The notes beneath the pieces were generated by a model. That model saw only the letters and a program-made list of their open reading frames with translations, had not been told where the DNA came from and searched no databases. This document shows positions 49,162 to 60,744 of a DNA stretch of 64,000 nucleotides, one piece after another. The DNA comes from Cristatella mucedo. Lineage: Eukaryota > Bryozoa > Phylactolaemata > Cristatellidae. Position numbers and translations under genes: made by a program. The DNA lies in the NCBI GenBank assembly GCA_009760855.2, contig WPIO01000006.1, positions 8,096,001 to 8,160,000 of the forward strand, in the 5' to 3' direction. The number at the start of each line of letters is the position of its first letter. The stretch's first letter is position 1.

Positions 49162-52100
49162 CAGTCAACGATCAAGTTCTGGGGTAGCAAAGTGTCAATA
49201 TATGAAGGTGCTTTAGGTGAAATGGCGTTGGAGTCCTGCGTTGGCCAGAGTATGAGTTTAATCATGCCCCAAGTGGTCTATGTATCAACATTCATACCGT
49301 CTGCCGTGTGCAACAACGCTTCGTGGACGGGATCGTATGCTCCAGCACAATGGTTGCACAAAATGGACATGAGCCAAGTTATGAATTCTTTAACAAATTA
49401 TCCGAGTTCAGTAATCTTCCCGTGACATTTTTCTAGTGACTGACTCAGTCACACGGCCTTAATACAATCAAGTGGTATCTTTTCACGGTTGCTTACAGAT
49501 TCCCGAAATCTCCAAGGCATGGCAGCGACGAAATGCGTGTACGATTACAATTGACTGCAATTCGCAAAACCAAAAATTAAATAATTTTGTCGTGTAAAAG
49601 GCATATGGCACTGGTGGTAGCACGTTTTCGTAACGGAAACACGCAAGTTTGTGTGAATTAGATGCATCTGTGCATTCATTTGAAGTCGATTCGTGTTCCT
49701 GTTTGCAAAATGCCGGTGAAATTATTGAGAAATTGAGATGGAAGCCTTTTCCGCAAAGAACAGAAAGCACATGCATTATTAAGGATTTACTCAGCGGTTG
49801 TCTAGTCCAAAATGGTTGCCACTGTATGCCATTATTATTACCTCCAAGAGATTCATCACTTGGCAAAAAGTAAGTGATGCCTATTTAGTGCTTACCCATC
49901 CTACTGTGAGACCGTCCAGATCGCAAGCGTTCTAAGAACACATTAAAATGGCTACGACAGTATGGCGTCTGGCGCATGCCAACTCTACAAAGCAAAGTAA
50001 TGGAAAGCACATTACAGTAGGCTTGCCTCGCTGAACGGCGCAACTTATCCAAGCTCAGATGTCACGTGATTATCCAAGCTCCGATGTCACGTGATGTCTG
50101 CAGTGAGCTTGTTAATGCTGACGTCATAAGGATTACATTTAACGTTGACCAATCGCGTCGTTCAATAAATCTATTATTTTAATCATAAATGAGAATCTTT
50201 ATTTCACATTAAGAGAACTAAGTCTCTCACTTGGCGCTTCAAATGGATTAAAAAAGCAAACTAACAACTTGGTCACAACAGCACGAGCAGTTATGGCATG
50301 CATGAGTGCACAGAGATAATTCACCTGGACGAAGCAAACGTGAATGAGTAACTGTGGGTTTGGAGCATCGATACAAGTGTCGCTGAACGAAGGCTTGTCG
50401 TATCGGACACGACACAATACCTGAGGATGGTGAAGCCCTAATAGTCGCTTGCCAACTTGTCCTGTGCATAGAACGAGTGAGCAGTTATGTCTGAAGTCAA
50501 AAGTGGCTCAAGTGCATTGCCTGAACATAATCCTGTACATCGGCATCGGAAAAGAAGAAGCAAAAGTTACGGAAGCAAGAAAAAGACAAACGAGTAGCTT
50601 CGCGTCACTGCAGACCGCTTCGTCCTTCTTTGATTTTCTGAACCGTGACGATTTTGCAGAATCATTAAACTCACTGCTCGTTGCTCATTCTGCTTTTCGT
50701 GTGCCTGTGACGTTTCATCCAGATTACAGTAGCTCTCGTTAATCAGGACTCCAACATGTGCCATTAATCAGCTACGACTGAGCTGAACTCAGCAGCTCGG
50801 TTTGGCTGCCACCGTTGGCCTAGTGACCTCATCGCACACCACTGTTGCCTGAACTTCGCTGGCACGACGCGTATTCAAAAGATCCTCTCAGCCTGCAGGG
50901 CCTGCAGGCCGCTTCGCTCGCTTGCACCAGCCTAGCGGTGCGACCCCCTCGCTCTTCCGGCGTGCTCTACAGGGTCCTCGGCCACTGGGTCCTCGGCCAC
51001 TCTACCACTGGGTCCTCAGCCTCCAGTCGTCTCACTTTTGCTTGCACTAAATTAAAAATCTTCCGGTTATCGGGCTTTCAGTCGTATAGACCAAAGGTCT
51101 GCTAGAACTCGCATCACAATTCCACCTCCACCCGAATTGACTTCGCAGCATGTACATTTCCGGTTAAAGGTGCCGCTGTTCCCGGTAGCTTTTCTTGCGT
51201 CGCAGTGAAGGCGACTTTCTTCTTCCGCGTGCCTTGCGTGCTTACCTGAGTACGATTCGGTATATTTTATCAACCAAAGGCGTAGTTTCTCTTGACTCTA
51301 GATTAGATTTCTTCTTTTTTTTTTTTTTTTACGCCGGAGACCCTTAAGCTAATTCTTTCCCAAGCTGGGTTCATAATCCGAGTCGCGTAATCCGCCCGGA
51401 TCGCGATTTCCTAGAGAGTACTTGAGCAACTTCAATTCTTTCCCGAGTCTGGTGAAAAACCACCAACAATCGCGAATGCAGTAAAGCAAAGAAAGAGCAT
51501 TAATGTTTACAGTAGGAAAGGCGTGCGGCTTTCTTTACTCAGCGGAGAGGTTTAACCCTACCATCATCCGACCGTTGTACTGCTAGCTTGCCCTTCGAGG
51601 CTCAATTTAATGCGAAGTAAATTTATATGAATTCTTTTGCCTTGAGTGCTTGCTCTAGACTAGAAACCTGTGACAGCTGGCCCATTCAAAGGATTTATTA
51701 AGCCCCCCTCGCACTTGTGAAGCATTAACAAACCCGCTGGGTTCAGTTACTAACCCGGAGCCAGGGCTCGTAGCCCGAGTAATATTTTTGCCGTTGCGGA
51801 TGTTCTTAACCAGGATTGTTTGTTACCCGAGGCATTCGTAACCTATGGTATTGAGTTTTAAAGCTGGATCGAGACTCAGTGCTCTCGGAGTGCTCTTGAA
51901 AAGGCTTGTTGTTGTTATTGTAAGCAATTGATAGGCATTCTTTTTAGCACATATAAAGTGCTTAGAAGAGATTTTGTTCAACTAGGGTACTATTCAAAAT
52001 TATTTCATTATGATCACTCTTACGATGTTTGCTGTGCTTTTGCGAAGATTTTTTGTGTAACCGACCTTACAAATTGTTTGGAGCAGTACAAAAAGTAGAT

Positions 52101-52415
52101 TCTTTGAACACCTGGTTTGGTAAATTAAGCTAGCATATTTATTGGACGCGCGCCGATAGAATCGTTTAGCGAAGTTTCGGTGGTTTAGTAGTTTTGCGGT
52201 ATTCTAAGAAGAAAGTCACTTTCGTTACCACACAAGATCTTTGACTGCGTACAGGAAAGGTGAGTAATTCCATCTTTCTACATAACGGAATAAGCTTGTC
52301 TCTACTGATTGGTAGGCCTATTAGTTAATAGTCATTTAAAGCATGTTCTAGTTGCAATCTACAGTGATGTCTATACATACAAGTACAGTATATATAAATG
52401 TGTGTGTGTGTATCC

Positions 52416-52458
<43 letters not shown>

Positions 52459-55400
52459 AACATACATATTTGCATGTATACTTTCACTGTTTTTGTTTAT
52501 TGACAGAATATAATAAAGTGGGTACGAGGAATAGTGACAGCATCTTGATTGCTCTTAAGTAGCAATGAACATTCAGACGACGATGCCCGCGTTCACGTGA
52601 TAGCGAGGCCAGTCTCCTAAGGGATTCAATGGGTTTCAGGGATTCAATCTTGAAATGTGGCAGGCATAGATTTACAGTTAGAAAGAGCGTGCGAAATAAG
52701 CGGTAAACAGCGGCTGTCAAATATGCAAATTACCTCCTTGGCATAGACATAAAATCGCGCTACTTTTAGTGTTTCGAGAGTGCGGTAGCGTTTACTGCAC
52801 CCAAGTCTTTGCTGAAAACGCAGTAATGGTTGCTAGTCCTTGCTAGCGCGTGGCCAACGCACTGGCAGAGCCGAAGCCTCATCGAATAACAACGAGCTTA
52901 GGCTGTCGTGCCAATCCAATGCGTGCAGTTATGGCGACGATAGCCTAGCACTGGATCAATCGAGGACACCCACACCTTAACATTACAAGTAAATGTCGCA
53001 GGTGCGATATTTTACGTTGTATTGTCCGCAGCTTTACAGTGATATTTTGAACCTCGACATTTTGGTATACTACTGGGATTAAGCCGCCCTTTGTCGAAAA
53101 GTGAAGGGTATAGAAACAGAGCCCTTCCTCTCAGGGGCAGGTGCGTACTAGTAGAGGAGGAGCTGGGAAGAGGGTGGAGCTCGGAGCAGACCCGCAGACG
53201 CCATATTTGATTCACTTTTAAAGGGGCGCGTTAGTCGGCTTGGCCTTCCGATTCCCCTGTGGCGCCGACCTAAAGGCTTTCCAAAAAACTTTGAAATGTA
53301 AAATTAATATCTAAAGTGAACTTAGAACTAAAAGAATCCTACAAGAAAATAGGTCTTAGAAGTGCCAAAGAACTACGGTGAGCAGATTTTGAAGGAAATT
53401 CCCACACCACGTGCCCAGCCCCTTAGGGCCAATTTGGCTACGCCAATGGTCGCGGGAGGTCTCTGCCACAGAGCATAGCCTGGCGTCGTTTAGGATTGGA
53501 AGGTTTATTCTCGATTCCAGGGCAGCAGTAGGCGTAGCAGCAGGCGCAGAAAAAGGAAATATATTGCAGACAGTGCGGTTGGCATGCTGTATATATACCG
53601 ACATGTACAGCATGCCAGTCGCACCGTCTGCAATATATTTCCTTTTTCTATGGGTCGCATAATGTTCCAGCAATGTTCTACCCCGGATCACCAGCATTTC
53701 GGAAGTGACGCTGACCTATTGGGAGAGTGCAGACGCCGCTGGAAGCCATAAATAAAAACCGCTACCGTGCTGCCGTTTGCCTTTATTTTCGTTGAAAGTT
53801 CTGATTGGTCAGTTGGTGATTATTTCCTTGAGAGTAGTAGCCGAATGTGGACTCACACTCCACTGCTTCCTAAAGCTTCCCAGCAAAGACCAGCCTCTAA
53901 TCTGGTGACGTGGCCGTCTGCTGGCTCGCTACAGCAGCGCGATTTCTTTCTCGCTTTCTATATGTCGAGCCAACTACTGTCCAGCTGAGGGAGCTAAGTG
54001 TTGATCAGTGTTTGCTACTGTTTGCAGACTGTCGACTGGCCTTCTTACCTGCCTGCTACATCGCGTCGGGCGTGCCGTATGATCTCATCAGACAAGGCTG
54101 CAACGAAGATCTGCACACTGTGCTAAGCGGGCAATCACCTTCCGAGTTTCGGAGCTTTCGTTGCCATTCTGGTTCAAACGTGCGAGACATGACAGAATGC
54201 TGTCGAAAAAAGCTGGCTGCTTTAGCAGTCGATTCTGTTGATTTGAGCATCCTATTTGCCTCCATGAAGCTTCTAGTTCGCTGGCGTGGCTAACTTGAGG
54301 GGCACTTAAAAAATGCCATTCCGCATAAATGCGATTGAACAAACCTGGTTTCTTCTCAAAATTGAGTCTGAATTTCGAGCGTTTTTTTATTATAATATCA
54401 ACGTGCATTGCCTTGTGGCTGGGCAAGCAGAAATGCAGCGGAGTGTGCGGCAACGGTCAGAGGGTGGCGTCCGGTTTGAAGCTCGAGCTGGAGAGCATCT
54501 GCTGGATCCCGAGCTGGGACTACGAGTGTCAGACTGTTGTCACTATGTGCATCGAGCAGCACTACGGTCCGTACGGCACCTCGTTCGTCGCCGAAAGCCC
54601 CGCGCTGTACGGACCGGGAAATGGCAGCTGCTGGTAACACCGCACGTGCTTGACACGCGACACATCGCTGTCCAGCGGCCTCGCATGAGGTCGTTGACAT
54701 AGCCTGATGTTCTAGAGCCATGAAATTTTTGGGGAAACAGACCGACGCCCGAGAAGGCGCGAACGCACCAGCAGGGCAGTGTGAAAATGCGAAGAAATCC
54801 GTGTTGTTAAACTCCTGCCATGTAGCAATGCTACTCTTAGACGAAACTGTGTAAGCTGCATACTGTCTCCTCTGTTCACGTATTTTCCTAGTCATTGCTG
54901 CACAGCCGTTAGAAATCAATGTTAGTTCGTTCATGAGCAACATTGATCGTGCCGGCATTCCCGTGTTTCATGCTAACTCACTCCCTCACTCCGATTATGG
55001 ACGCCTATTATCAGCTATACGTGGTTGCTGCACTAACCCAATTTTGACCGCTTCACGATAGTCAAGGGCTCTTCTTAACCGCAGTAGCTGCCGGTGCTTT
55101 CCAGATGCCATCCCGTGGAGGCTCTATGTTGCTATCTACTCTATGCTGCTATCTAGCTTGTAGTGCTGCTCACGGTTCTCTTACGTTCCTGCGACTGTCC
55201 ATCTCCAGAAATCTTGGCTGAGCTATCTCTCAATGAAAAGGACCGATGAGCAGCACAATGCGTTACGCAACCAAATTAGGAGCGGCACTTCGAAGATCGA
55301 AGGCCGAAACACACGGAAGCATGCACACCCTCTGGAGGTTCATGATCCTGTAAGGTTCTCGCCGCTAGGTGGTTTTTGTAAATATGCCACTGGTTGCATA

Positions 55401-55915
55401 ATCTGCATTTTTTAAATTAATCTACATACCGCATACCCATTAGTCACAGTGCCGTCGTGTCTTCTCAGCCCTTTCAGGAGTCATCATGTCGGTACCCTAG
55501 AGAGTCCATCGCCTAGAAATTTCAGTCTATTGCTAAGCCCGACAGTCTTTTTAGCTTTTCGCCGTGCGGATAACAAGCAACAGTACTAGTCGTAGCAATG
55601 TAGCCAACCAGACGACAGTAATCGTGTTTCTTTAGACTTGGCTTTCAGCAGGACGCGGATGGACACTGAGTTTCTTTTAGTAAAAACCTAACCGTCGAAC
55701 AATTCAAACTCAAACGGAGCTAGCAAGCTAGCCAAGGGCCCTGGTAGCCAATTGCAACCACTCAACAGCAGCCGGGCCGCGGTTCGTGCCAGTGCCACTC
55801 CGGTGCTCGGTCGCTTACAGGAAAGCATGGTAGGCAAGGCAAAGTGGTGGGTAAAACCTCGGGCATTTGGCTTGTAAGTGCATCTAGGTGAGCCCACCTC
55901 TCTCGCTCTCTCCCC

Positions 55916-55946
<31 letters not shown>

Positions 55947-58850
55947 GCTGTCGCTCTTTACGTTTATCCATAGGTGTCTGTCTTTTGTCTTTTTGTCTCT
56001 CTTCCTGTCTGAGAGTGTCTCTGTCTCTCTCTCACTCTTTCTCCAAGGATGTATCCACTCATTGGGAATGGGGTTTTCTCTAGTCATTGGAGAATGCTGT
56101 CCCCGATAAGGCTGTAACGCCGAAGGCTCGGCGGGGTAGGCTTGACCTGCCGCTTACCTAGCCGCATAGCCTTGCGCCTACTGCCGTTCGGTGCGAGCCT
56201 ACGCGCAATAAGCGGGCCGCCACGAAACGAGCGTTTCTGGCGCTGACCTGCTTACCGTTACTAAAGGGGGTCGTGAGTCCGCGGCGTGAATTGGAAAGCG
56301 AGACACCTAAATTGGGGATTTTACGGAACTTTATTCGCAAGCGCAGAAAGTCGCTGCGCGTCCAGTTCAGCTTTATCCCCACACTCCTCGCACATTCTCA
56401 ACAGCACCAACTCTTGCGGAGGGAATACTTCTCCACACTGAGCGCGAACCGGAGCCTAAACCCTAACCGGAGAACTTGGACTTCGTTTCCACCTGTGCGG
56501 AAGGAATACCCCAAACACACCAACCTAAGCACTCTTGCGGAGGGAATACTTCTCCACACTGAAGCGCGAACCGGAGCCTAAATCCTAACCGGAGCACTAG
56601 AACTCGGTTTCCACCAGTGCGGCAGGAATACTCCACACACGCCACCTCAAGCACTCTTGCGGAGGAAATACTTCTCCACACTAGGGGTGCTTACGTTTAT
56701 AATGGGAAACGACCCAAATAGACGGAGCCCGAACCAGAGCCTAAACCCTAACCGGAGAACTAGGTCTCGGTTTCCACCAGTGTGGCAGGAATACTCCACG
56801 CACGCCACCTCAAGCACTCTTGCGGAGTAAACACGTCTCCACACTTACGCTACTTACATCTATACTGGGGAACGACCCAAATAGACGGAGCTCAAACTGG
56901 AGCCTAAACCCTAACCGGAGAACTAGGGCTCCACACACGTCAACTACGCCTAGCTCGCACTGGCAAATCCCTATGCCGAGACCACGTGCTAGCACGCACA
57001 CACAAAACACAAACGAAACACAGAATGCCAGCTCGGGCGCGATACGACCGTATTCAGTGGAGTCCACCAAATCCTCCTAGCGCTGTCTTGTCCTGTTCCG
57101 TCCATCGTCGGTGGACAGCCCGCCCTCCTCCCTCGCTTTCAGAGAAACGAGTGCCCGACGGCGTCGAAGCGCAGAGCCGGACAGAAGCCCAGAAGAGACC
57201 AAAAACACAAGGCCCAGAGCGAGCGTCGCTCGACTCTTAAATACTTAGCTGAGACAATGGGGTTAGAGCTTAGTGGTATTGGGCCCGACACCGTGGCCCA
57301 TTACGGTAAGGAATTAATACCGGCACTAGGCCACTGGAACGTCCCCTCTGTCCCGCTTAAATGGCAAATGGGTTCCAGACGATATTTCTTGGACAGAGTG
57401 ATGGCGAAGGTTGACAGGCCAGCCACCATCATTCAGCAGCTCCCGCGGGTATCGGACCAATTCTAAAGGCCGAATCGTCACCGCTGGTCAGAGGGCTTCT
57501 TGGCTTGCTCTTAAGCGCTTCCTCTCTAACCGCATCGACGCTCCTCTCTGGCTCACTGCTCCAGGACAAAGGAGTTCTAGCCCGCCTCCGAACAGCTCTT
57601 GTTCGCGCTAAAATTCAGCCAAGGCCAGCAGGGCGCTACAAGGCCATGTCAGTTGCTTCGTGTGACACTTTAGAGCAACAGGTGGGTCAGTAATCTAGGA
57701 CAGCGTCATTTGGCGTCCTAAAAAGAGTTACTGCGTTACTTCGATCGATTCTCTGGTTAATATGCCTACGGTAGACTGTTAAGGATTATGAGCAATCGCT
57801 CATGTAATGGCTGCGATTTAAACACTTGAAAGGGCATACCAGGATGCTGGTAGCTGGCGGTGTGGAGGTGAAGTAGGTGTGGAGATATCTTCTTATTGTA
57901 CCACGACGACATGAGAACGTCAAAAGGCTATGCTCATACTGAGGTGGGCCTGCAGTTTAATAAGTTGTGAAATATCTAAGCAATGTAGGGAACATTGAAC
58001 ACAAAACATCGGAAGCAAAATCGAGTCTATATCTCGTGAATTGTATGAATAAATCTACGTTGCAACTTGTATCGCTTTTATCAACGATTCCCACCCACTA
58101 CAAAACTTAGCAATAATTAAGGGCAACCTGCTTACATTATTCAATCGGCTTCACTGTTTGAGGGCAAACAGTTCTACTCATCAAAAAAGTATCGTTATTT
58201 AGGACTAACATTTAGTGTTGTTCTGCTAAGGTAGTCTATCCGCTGCCCTCAAACCTTTATGAAATTGCCACTCCTGCATATACCTGGATATGATCAAAAG
58301 ATGCCACGTACGCTAAAAGTTTGAAAAGAGCTTTTTCAGAATCTTCATACAACATACATAAAGTATACGCACCACTTTATATGTATGGCGTGTTGCTAAA
58401 AATTGAAGTCACTCCTTTGCATATATGTCTTTAATTATAAAGCAAGAGGGCCTTCAGCAGAAATGATTGCCAAATTTGCACACTAGCCGATTTCATTGAA
58501 AAGTATCAACTGCTGAAAAGCTTAGCGAGCGATGGTGAGGTGAGTGCCAGACCTCAGTTTTGTTTTTGCAACTGGAGGCCTTGGGACAGTCCTATAAAAA
58601 TAATAAATAATAGCTAGACGTATCGTATTAAAAGAGTTTTATTTTACTCACGGCTCGGTTCTTTAAGTAACCTCTATCGGCAAAAAAGTGCAAAGCCAGA
58701 AACTACCTCAGGTGCCTTAAAGTAGCTTCTTTCACCGCACTCTAATTTTTTTTCCTTTGGTGTCCACAGTGTCCCATGTTTAAGCATGCCGGTGGATCAA
58801 CTGGAAACGATGGCAAAGTGGGCACTCGACACAAGCCATTCTACCAATGA
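49162..58850 (+). CDS. Tentative multi-exon gene for an unrecognised Cys-containing protein, exons 49162-49410, 49499-49593, 49648-49869, 58461-58539, 58770-58850
   Basis: I do not recognise the product. Five segments bounded by GT-AG join in one open frame (726 bases, 241 codons plus TGA). Exon a encodes IKFWGSKVSIYEGALGEMAL and AVCNNASWTGSYAPAQW. Exon b encodes IPEISKAWQRRNACTITIDC. Exon c encodes CELDASVHSFEVDSCSCLQN and SGCLVQNGCHCM, with a consensus donor AAAA|GTAAGT. Exon d encodes NDCQICTLADFIEKYQLLKS with donor GAG|GTGAGT. Exon e encodes CPMFKHAGGSTGNDGKVG and the stop. The many Cys and one NAS sequon suggest an extracellular protein. The 5' end (start, signal peptide) is not identified. 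The 54-base intron b-c and its acceptor ACGCAAG are weak points. The 8.6-kb intron before exon d is bridged by phase only. Confidence 0.35.
50046..50153. promoter_or_regulatory. Promoter-like motif cluster: two CACGTG E-boxes in a 25-bp tandem repeat, a CRE and a CCAAT box
   Basis: 50046-50070 and 50071-50095 are the same 25-bp unit with one difference, each containing GTCACGTGAT (CACGTG at 50063 and 50088). TGACGTCA follows at 50119 and GACCAATCG (CCAAT) at 50149. The motifs are seen directly. Their function as a promoter is inferred. Confidence 0.4.
50195..50262 (-). mobile_element. SINE 2 tail fragment, minus strand
   Basis: CACATTAAGAGAACTAAGTC and TCTCACTTGGCGCTTCAAAT resemble the reversed SINE 2 tail. 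No body seen. Confidence 0.35.
50487..50597 (+). CDS. Possible short ORF downstream of the motif cluster (36 codons)
   Basis: ATG in context CAGTTATGT. Encodes MSEVKSGSSALPEHNPVHRH and a basic run KRRSKSYGSKKK. A second + frame overlaps and continues to 50742, so a frameshift or a simple shadow is possible. No family recognised. Confidence 0.2.
   Translation: MSEVKSGSSALPEHNPVHRHRKRRSKSYGSKKKTNE
50760..52400. other. Stretch without a recognised gene
   Basis: There is a T-run at about 51311-51332. A LINE-tail-like piece (ATATAAAGTGCTTAGAAGAG) lies near 51.95 kb. A good donor (GGAAAG|GTGAGT) at 52.26 kb has no convincing exon frame attached. Confidence 0.35.
52418..52451. repeat. (TA)n microsatellite
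   Basis: About 17 TA units, with TGTGTG and TACACA flanks. Confidence 0.9.
52500..53540. other. Stretch without a recognised feature
   Basis: No exon pattern or repeat recognised. Confidence 0.35.
53549..53648. ncRNA. Near-perfect 100-base hairpin (43-bp arms, 14-base loop): miRNA-precursor-like or fold-back element
   Basis: 53549-53591 and 53606-53648 are inverted copies over 43 bases with three differences. In RNA two of these would be G:U pairs, leaving one mismatch. The loop is 53592-53605. The stem starts GAAAAAGGAAATATATTGC and includes GGCATGCTGTA next to the loop. Pairing stops abruptly outside the arms. Transcription is not shown. A MITE-like origin or a replication fold-back error is an alternative. 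Confidence 0.45.
54028..54293 (+). CDS. Possible exon: Cys-rich open frame
   Basis: Follows the acceptor-like TGTTTGCAG. Encodes CRLAFLPACYIASGVPYDLI, RQGCNEDLHTVLSG, FRCHSG and ECCRKK. Six Cys in 55 residues suggest a secreted domain. No good donor was found before the TAA, and the phase does not fit exon c of the tentative gene. Confidence 0.25.
54431..54633 (+). CDS. Possible exon: Cys/Trp-containing open frame
   Basis: Acceptor-like GGGCAAGCAG, then KCSGVCGNGQRVASGLKLEL, CWIPSWDYECQTVVTMC and YGPGNGSC. Donor-like CTG|GTAACA. Distinctly G+C-rich third positions, unlike the flanks, which favours coding. By phase it could join an acceptor at 59541 in the mucin-like frame, but this is untested. 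Confidence 0.3.
54660..55905. other. Stretch without a recognised feature
   Basis: A 186-codon minus frame (54398-54958) overlaps the + Cys-rich frame and is probably its shadow. Nothing else recognised. Confidence 0.35.
55898..56045. repeat. CT-rich tract
   Basis: (CT)n core at about 55915-55941, then a degenerate pyrimidine-rich stretch. Confidence 0.85.
56405..56945. repeat. Four-copy tandem satellite, unit about 120-165 bp
   Basis: Copies start at about 56405, 56528, 56650 and 56813, each with CTCTTGCGGAG near the start, then CTTCTCCACACT and GGAGCCTAAACCCTAACCGG, and TTCCACCAGTGCGGCAGG in most. Copies 3 and 4 share a ~40-bp insertion with ACGACCCAAATAGACGGAG. Each unit contains a single CCTAAACCCTAACC telomere-like word. 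Confidence 0.88.
56950..58455. other. Stretch without a recognised gene
   Basis: The first half is G+C-richer with overlapping frames on + (56986-57240, 57257-57466, 57411-57693), none recognised. The second half is plain intron-like sequence. Confidence 0.35.
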
Positions 58851-59397
58851 CAGATTAGCATGATCCGCTACTTTCTAGCTTACGAGAAGCGTCTATAAAG
58901 AAATCTTATTCTTTCGGGGTGGTATTTCACGCACTATAATTTTTGTATCATTGATTAAATTACTCTCATTGAACTGTGGCGATAGGTTTGGTCAACGTTA
59001 AAATTTCAGTTGGCATCCAGCAGTCAGGACTCACAGCTTCTCGCATGACGGGCTTTCTACAGAATGAATCTGCGTAGCGAATACACCAATTTAGGTTAAT
59101 CACATGATAAACTGTCATACTTTGACCTTTATATCGTTCCCTCGAATTTTTATTCGTTCCTATATGTCGGAATTCCAAAGTAATTGAATGCAAGTAAGAC
59201 AGTGTCGGCAATGTGTGCCGATCGAGCTCGGTAGTTGATTCCTAAAGGCGAATTACTGACTTGGCTATGCTTTCGTAAGAAATTAAGGCCTTTCGCAGAA
59301 ACAAGAGCACATGAAGCCTAGAATTCCCAATTCGATCTCAGAATTACATGATTTTCCTGTGCTTGTTTTGTAGGTATTTCGGAGGCACGCTTTCTAA

Positions 59398-60552
59398 ATG
59401 CTTGTTGAACTCAGTAACTGGAGCGCGGTTTTTGGCACAGCTCCGTACACTGCCACGCACAATAAGCCTTGTGCTGCCTATATAGATACCGTCAATTACC
59501 TCATCCAGATAAGCAACGTGGCTGCGAGCCCTCTCTGCAGCAATCCAGAGCTTAACTTTAAGGAAATCTGTCCACCACCAATCGTCGCGTCAACTGTTAC
59601 TACCACTATACTGAGCACTACAAAAACTCCCGCTACTGCTGCACCCAAGACGTTTGCTAGTGCAGTCTCTAGCATCTCTGCTGCCATTACTGCTGCCAGC
59701 TCTAACGTTACGTCTACCACAGGTCCTGCCATTGTCAGAACCAGCTTTGATAGCCCAACATCCATAGCTATGCTTGCTCAGGCATTGAAAAATATTACCA
59801 GCACTGTACCAAGTTTCACATCTACCGTACTTCCAAGCACGCATGCCACAGAAAATCTAAGCACCTCTCCAAGCACATCTCTACCTACCACAATTTCGAA
59901 CATAACGTCCACAACTGGTGCGGCCATGATTAGCACCGCCAATTCTATCTCGGCACTCGTAACGACGCCTGTAGCCTAGGCAGCAAACCGAGATGCTAGC
60001 ACCGTGCCAAGTTCTACTTCAACGTTAACACCAAGTGCTACTGCTAGCAAATATCAAATCACGTCGCCGAGCACATCGTCTGCACGTAACTCGCTTACCA
60101 TGGCTACCGTACTAGGAAGAGCTACCACGAGAGAAACGAGCTTCACCACTGCAGCTTCTGCTACTATGGCGGCCGTCTTGAGCTCACGCTCAGTCGCTAA
60201 TAGAAGCGCAGGCGAGCTAGGAGACACTACTGCTGCTGCATCAAGAGACCCGATGCGTTCTTCTGTTGCGTCGTCCGGCAGCGTCACAGAAAGCCAGACC
60301 ACCAGCTTTAGCCGCGGCGGTGATAGCAGTCTTACCACAGACGGCTCGCCCAACAACAGCATGAATGGTGCTTTGACTGCCTCTACGGACACGACGGCTG
60401 CGACCACTACCACCACCACATTAAGCCAGTTGATGCTGTCGATTGAGGGTGGAGAATCGCAGCCTTCAATGAGCTCAGAAGCCATCCGAGGTCCTGGTAC
60501 ATATTTGGCTGTTGCCATGGCTTTAATCGCGCGCGGGCTGTCGCAAAGATAG
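59398..60552 (+). CDS. Mucin-like Ser/Thr-rich open frame, interrupted by one TAG (59977-59979)
   Basis: The frame is open on both sides of a single TAG: 193 codons before and 190 after. Residues near the start include Cys (PCAAYID, PLCSNPELNFKEICPPP). The rest is dominated by Thr, Ser and Ala with NIT and NVT sequons, as in O-glycosylated stalks. It ends with a modest hydrophobic stretch (TYLAVAMALIARGL), which could be a GPI or membrane signal. The ATG follows an in-frame TAA directly, and a pyrimidine-rich AG acceptor sits at 59371-59373. An internal acceptor CTCTCTGCAG|C at 59541 could join upstream exons instead. AATAAA 64 bases after the end supports a terminal exon. The TAG means a pseudogene, an allele or sequence error, or two units. 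Confidence 0.45.
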
Positions 60553-60615
60553 CTCCAGCTTGTGAGAACCACCCCAAATGGTACACATTATGTGCTACAT
60601 ACAATGGGCTCAATG

Positions 60616-60621
60616 AATAAA
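60616..60621 (+). terminator. Poly(A) signal AATAAA after the mucin-like frame
   Basis: Canonical AATAAA 64 bases after the TAG at 60550-60552, in the sense orientation of the frame. Confidence 0.5.
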
Positions 60622-60744
60622 TACTGCCTCTCAACCTAACTGAGCAAGAATGCTGCTTTTCTCTGCAATCAAGATTGTAATTGGGGTTAAAACAAGCTCT
60701 AAACCGTTCTCATGTCATTGGGGATGTAGGGCAGCCCCACGATT

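Noticed and set aside
49499-49869. Use of TAA/TAG as sense codons (alternative genetic code)
   Set aside because: In-frame TAA at 49.6 kb and TAG at 59.98 kb suggested it, but the hexokinase and PPIL4 exons contain no TAA or TAG and use CAA/CAG normally. A short intron or pseudogenisation explains the stops.
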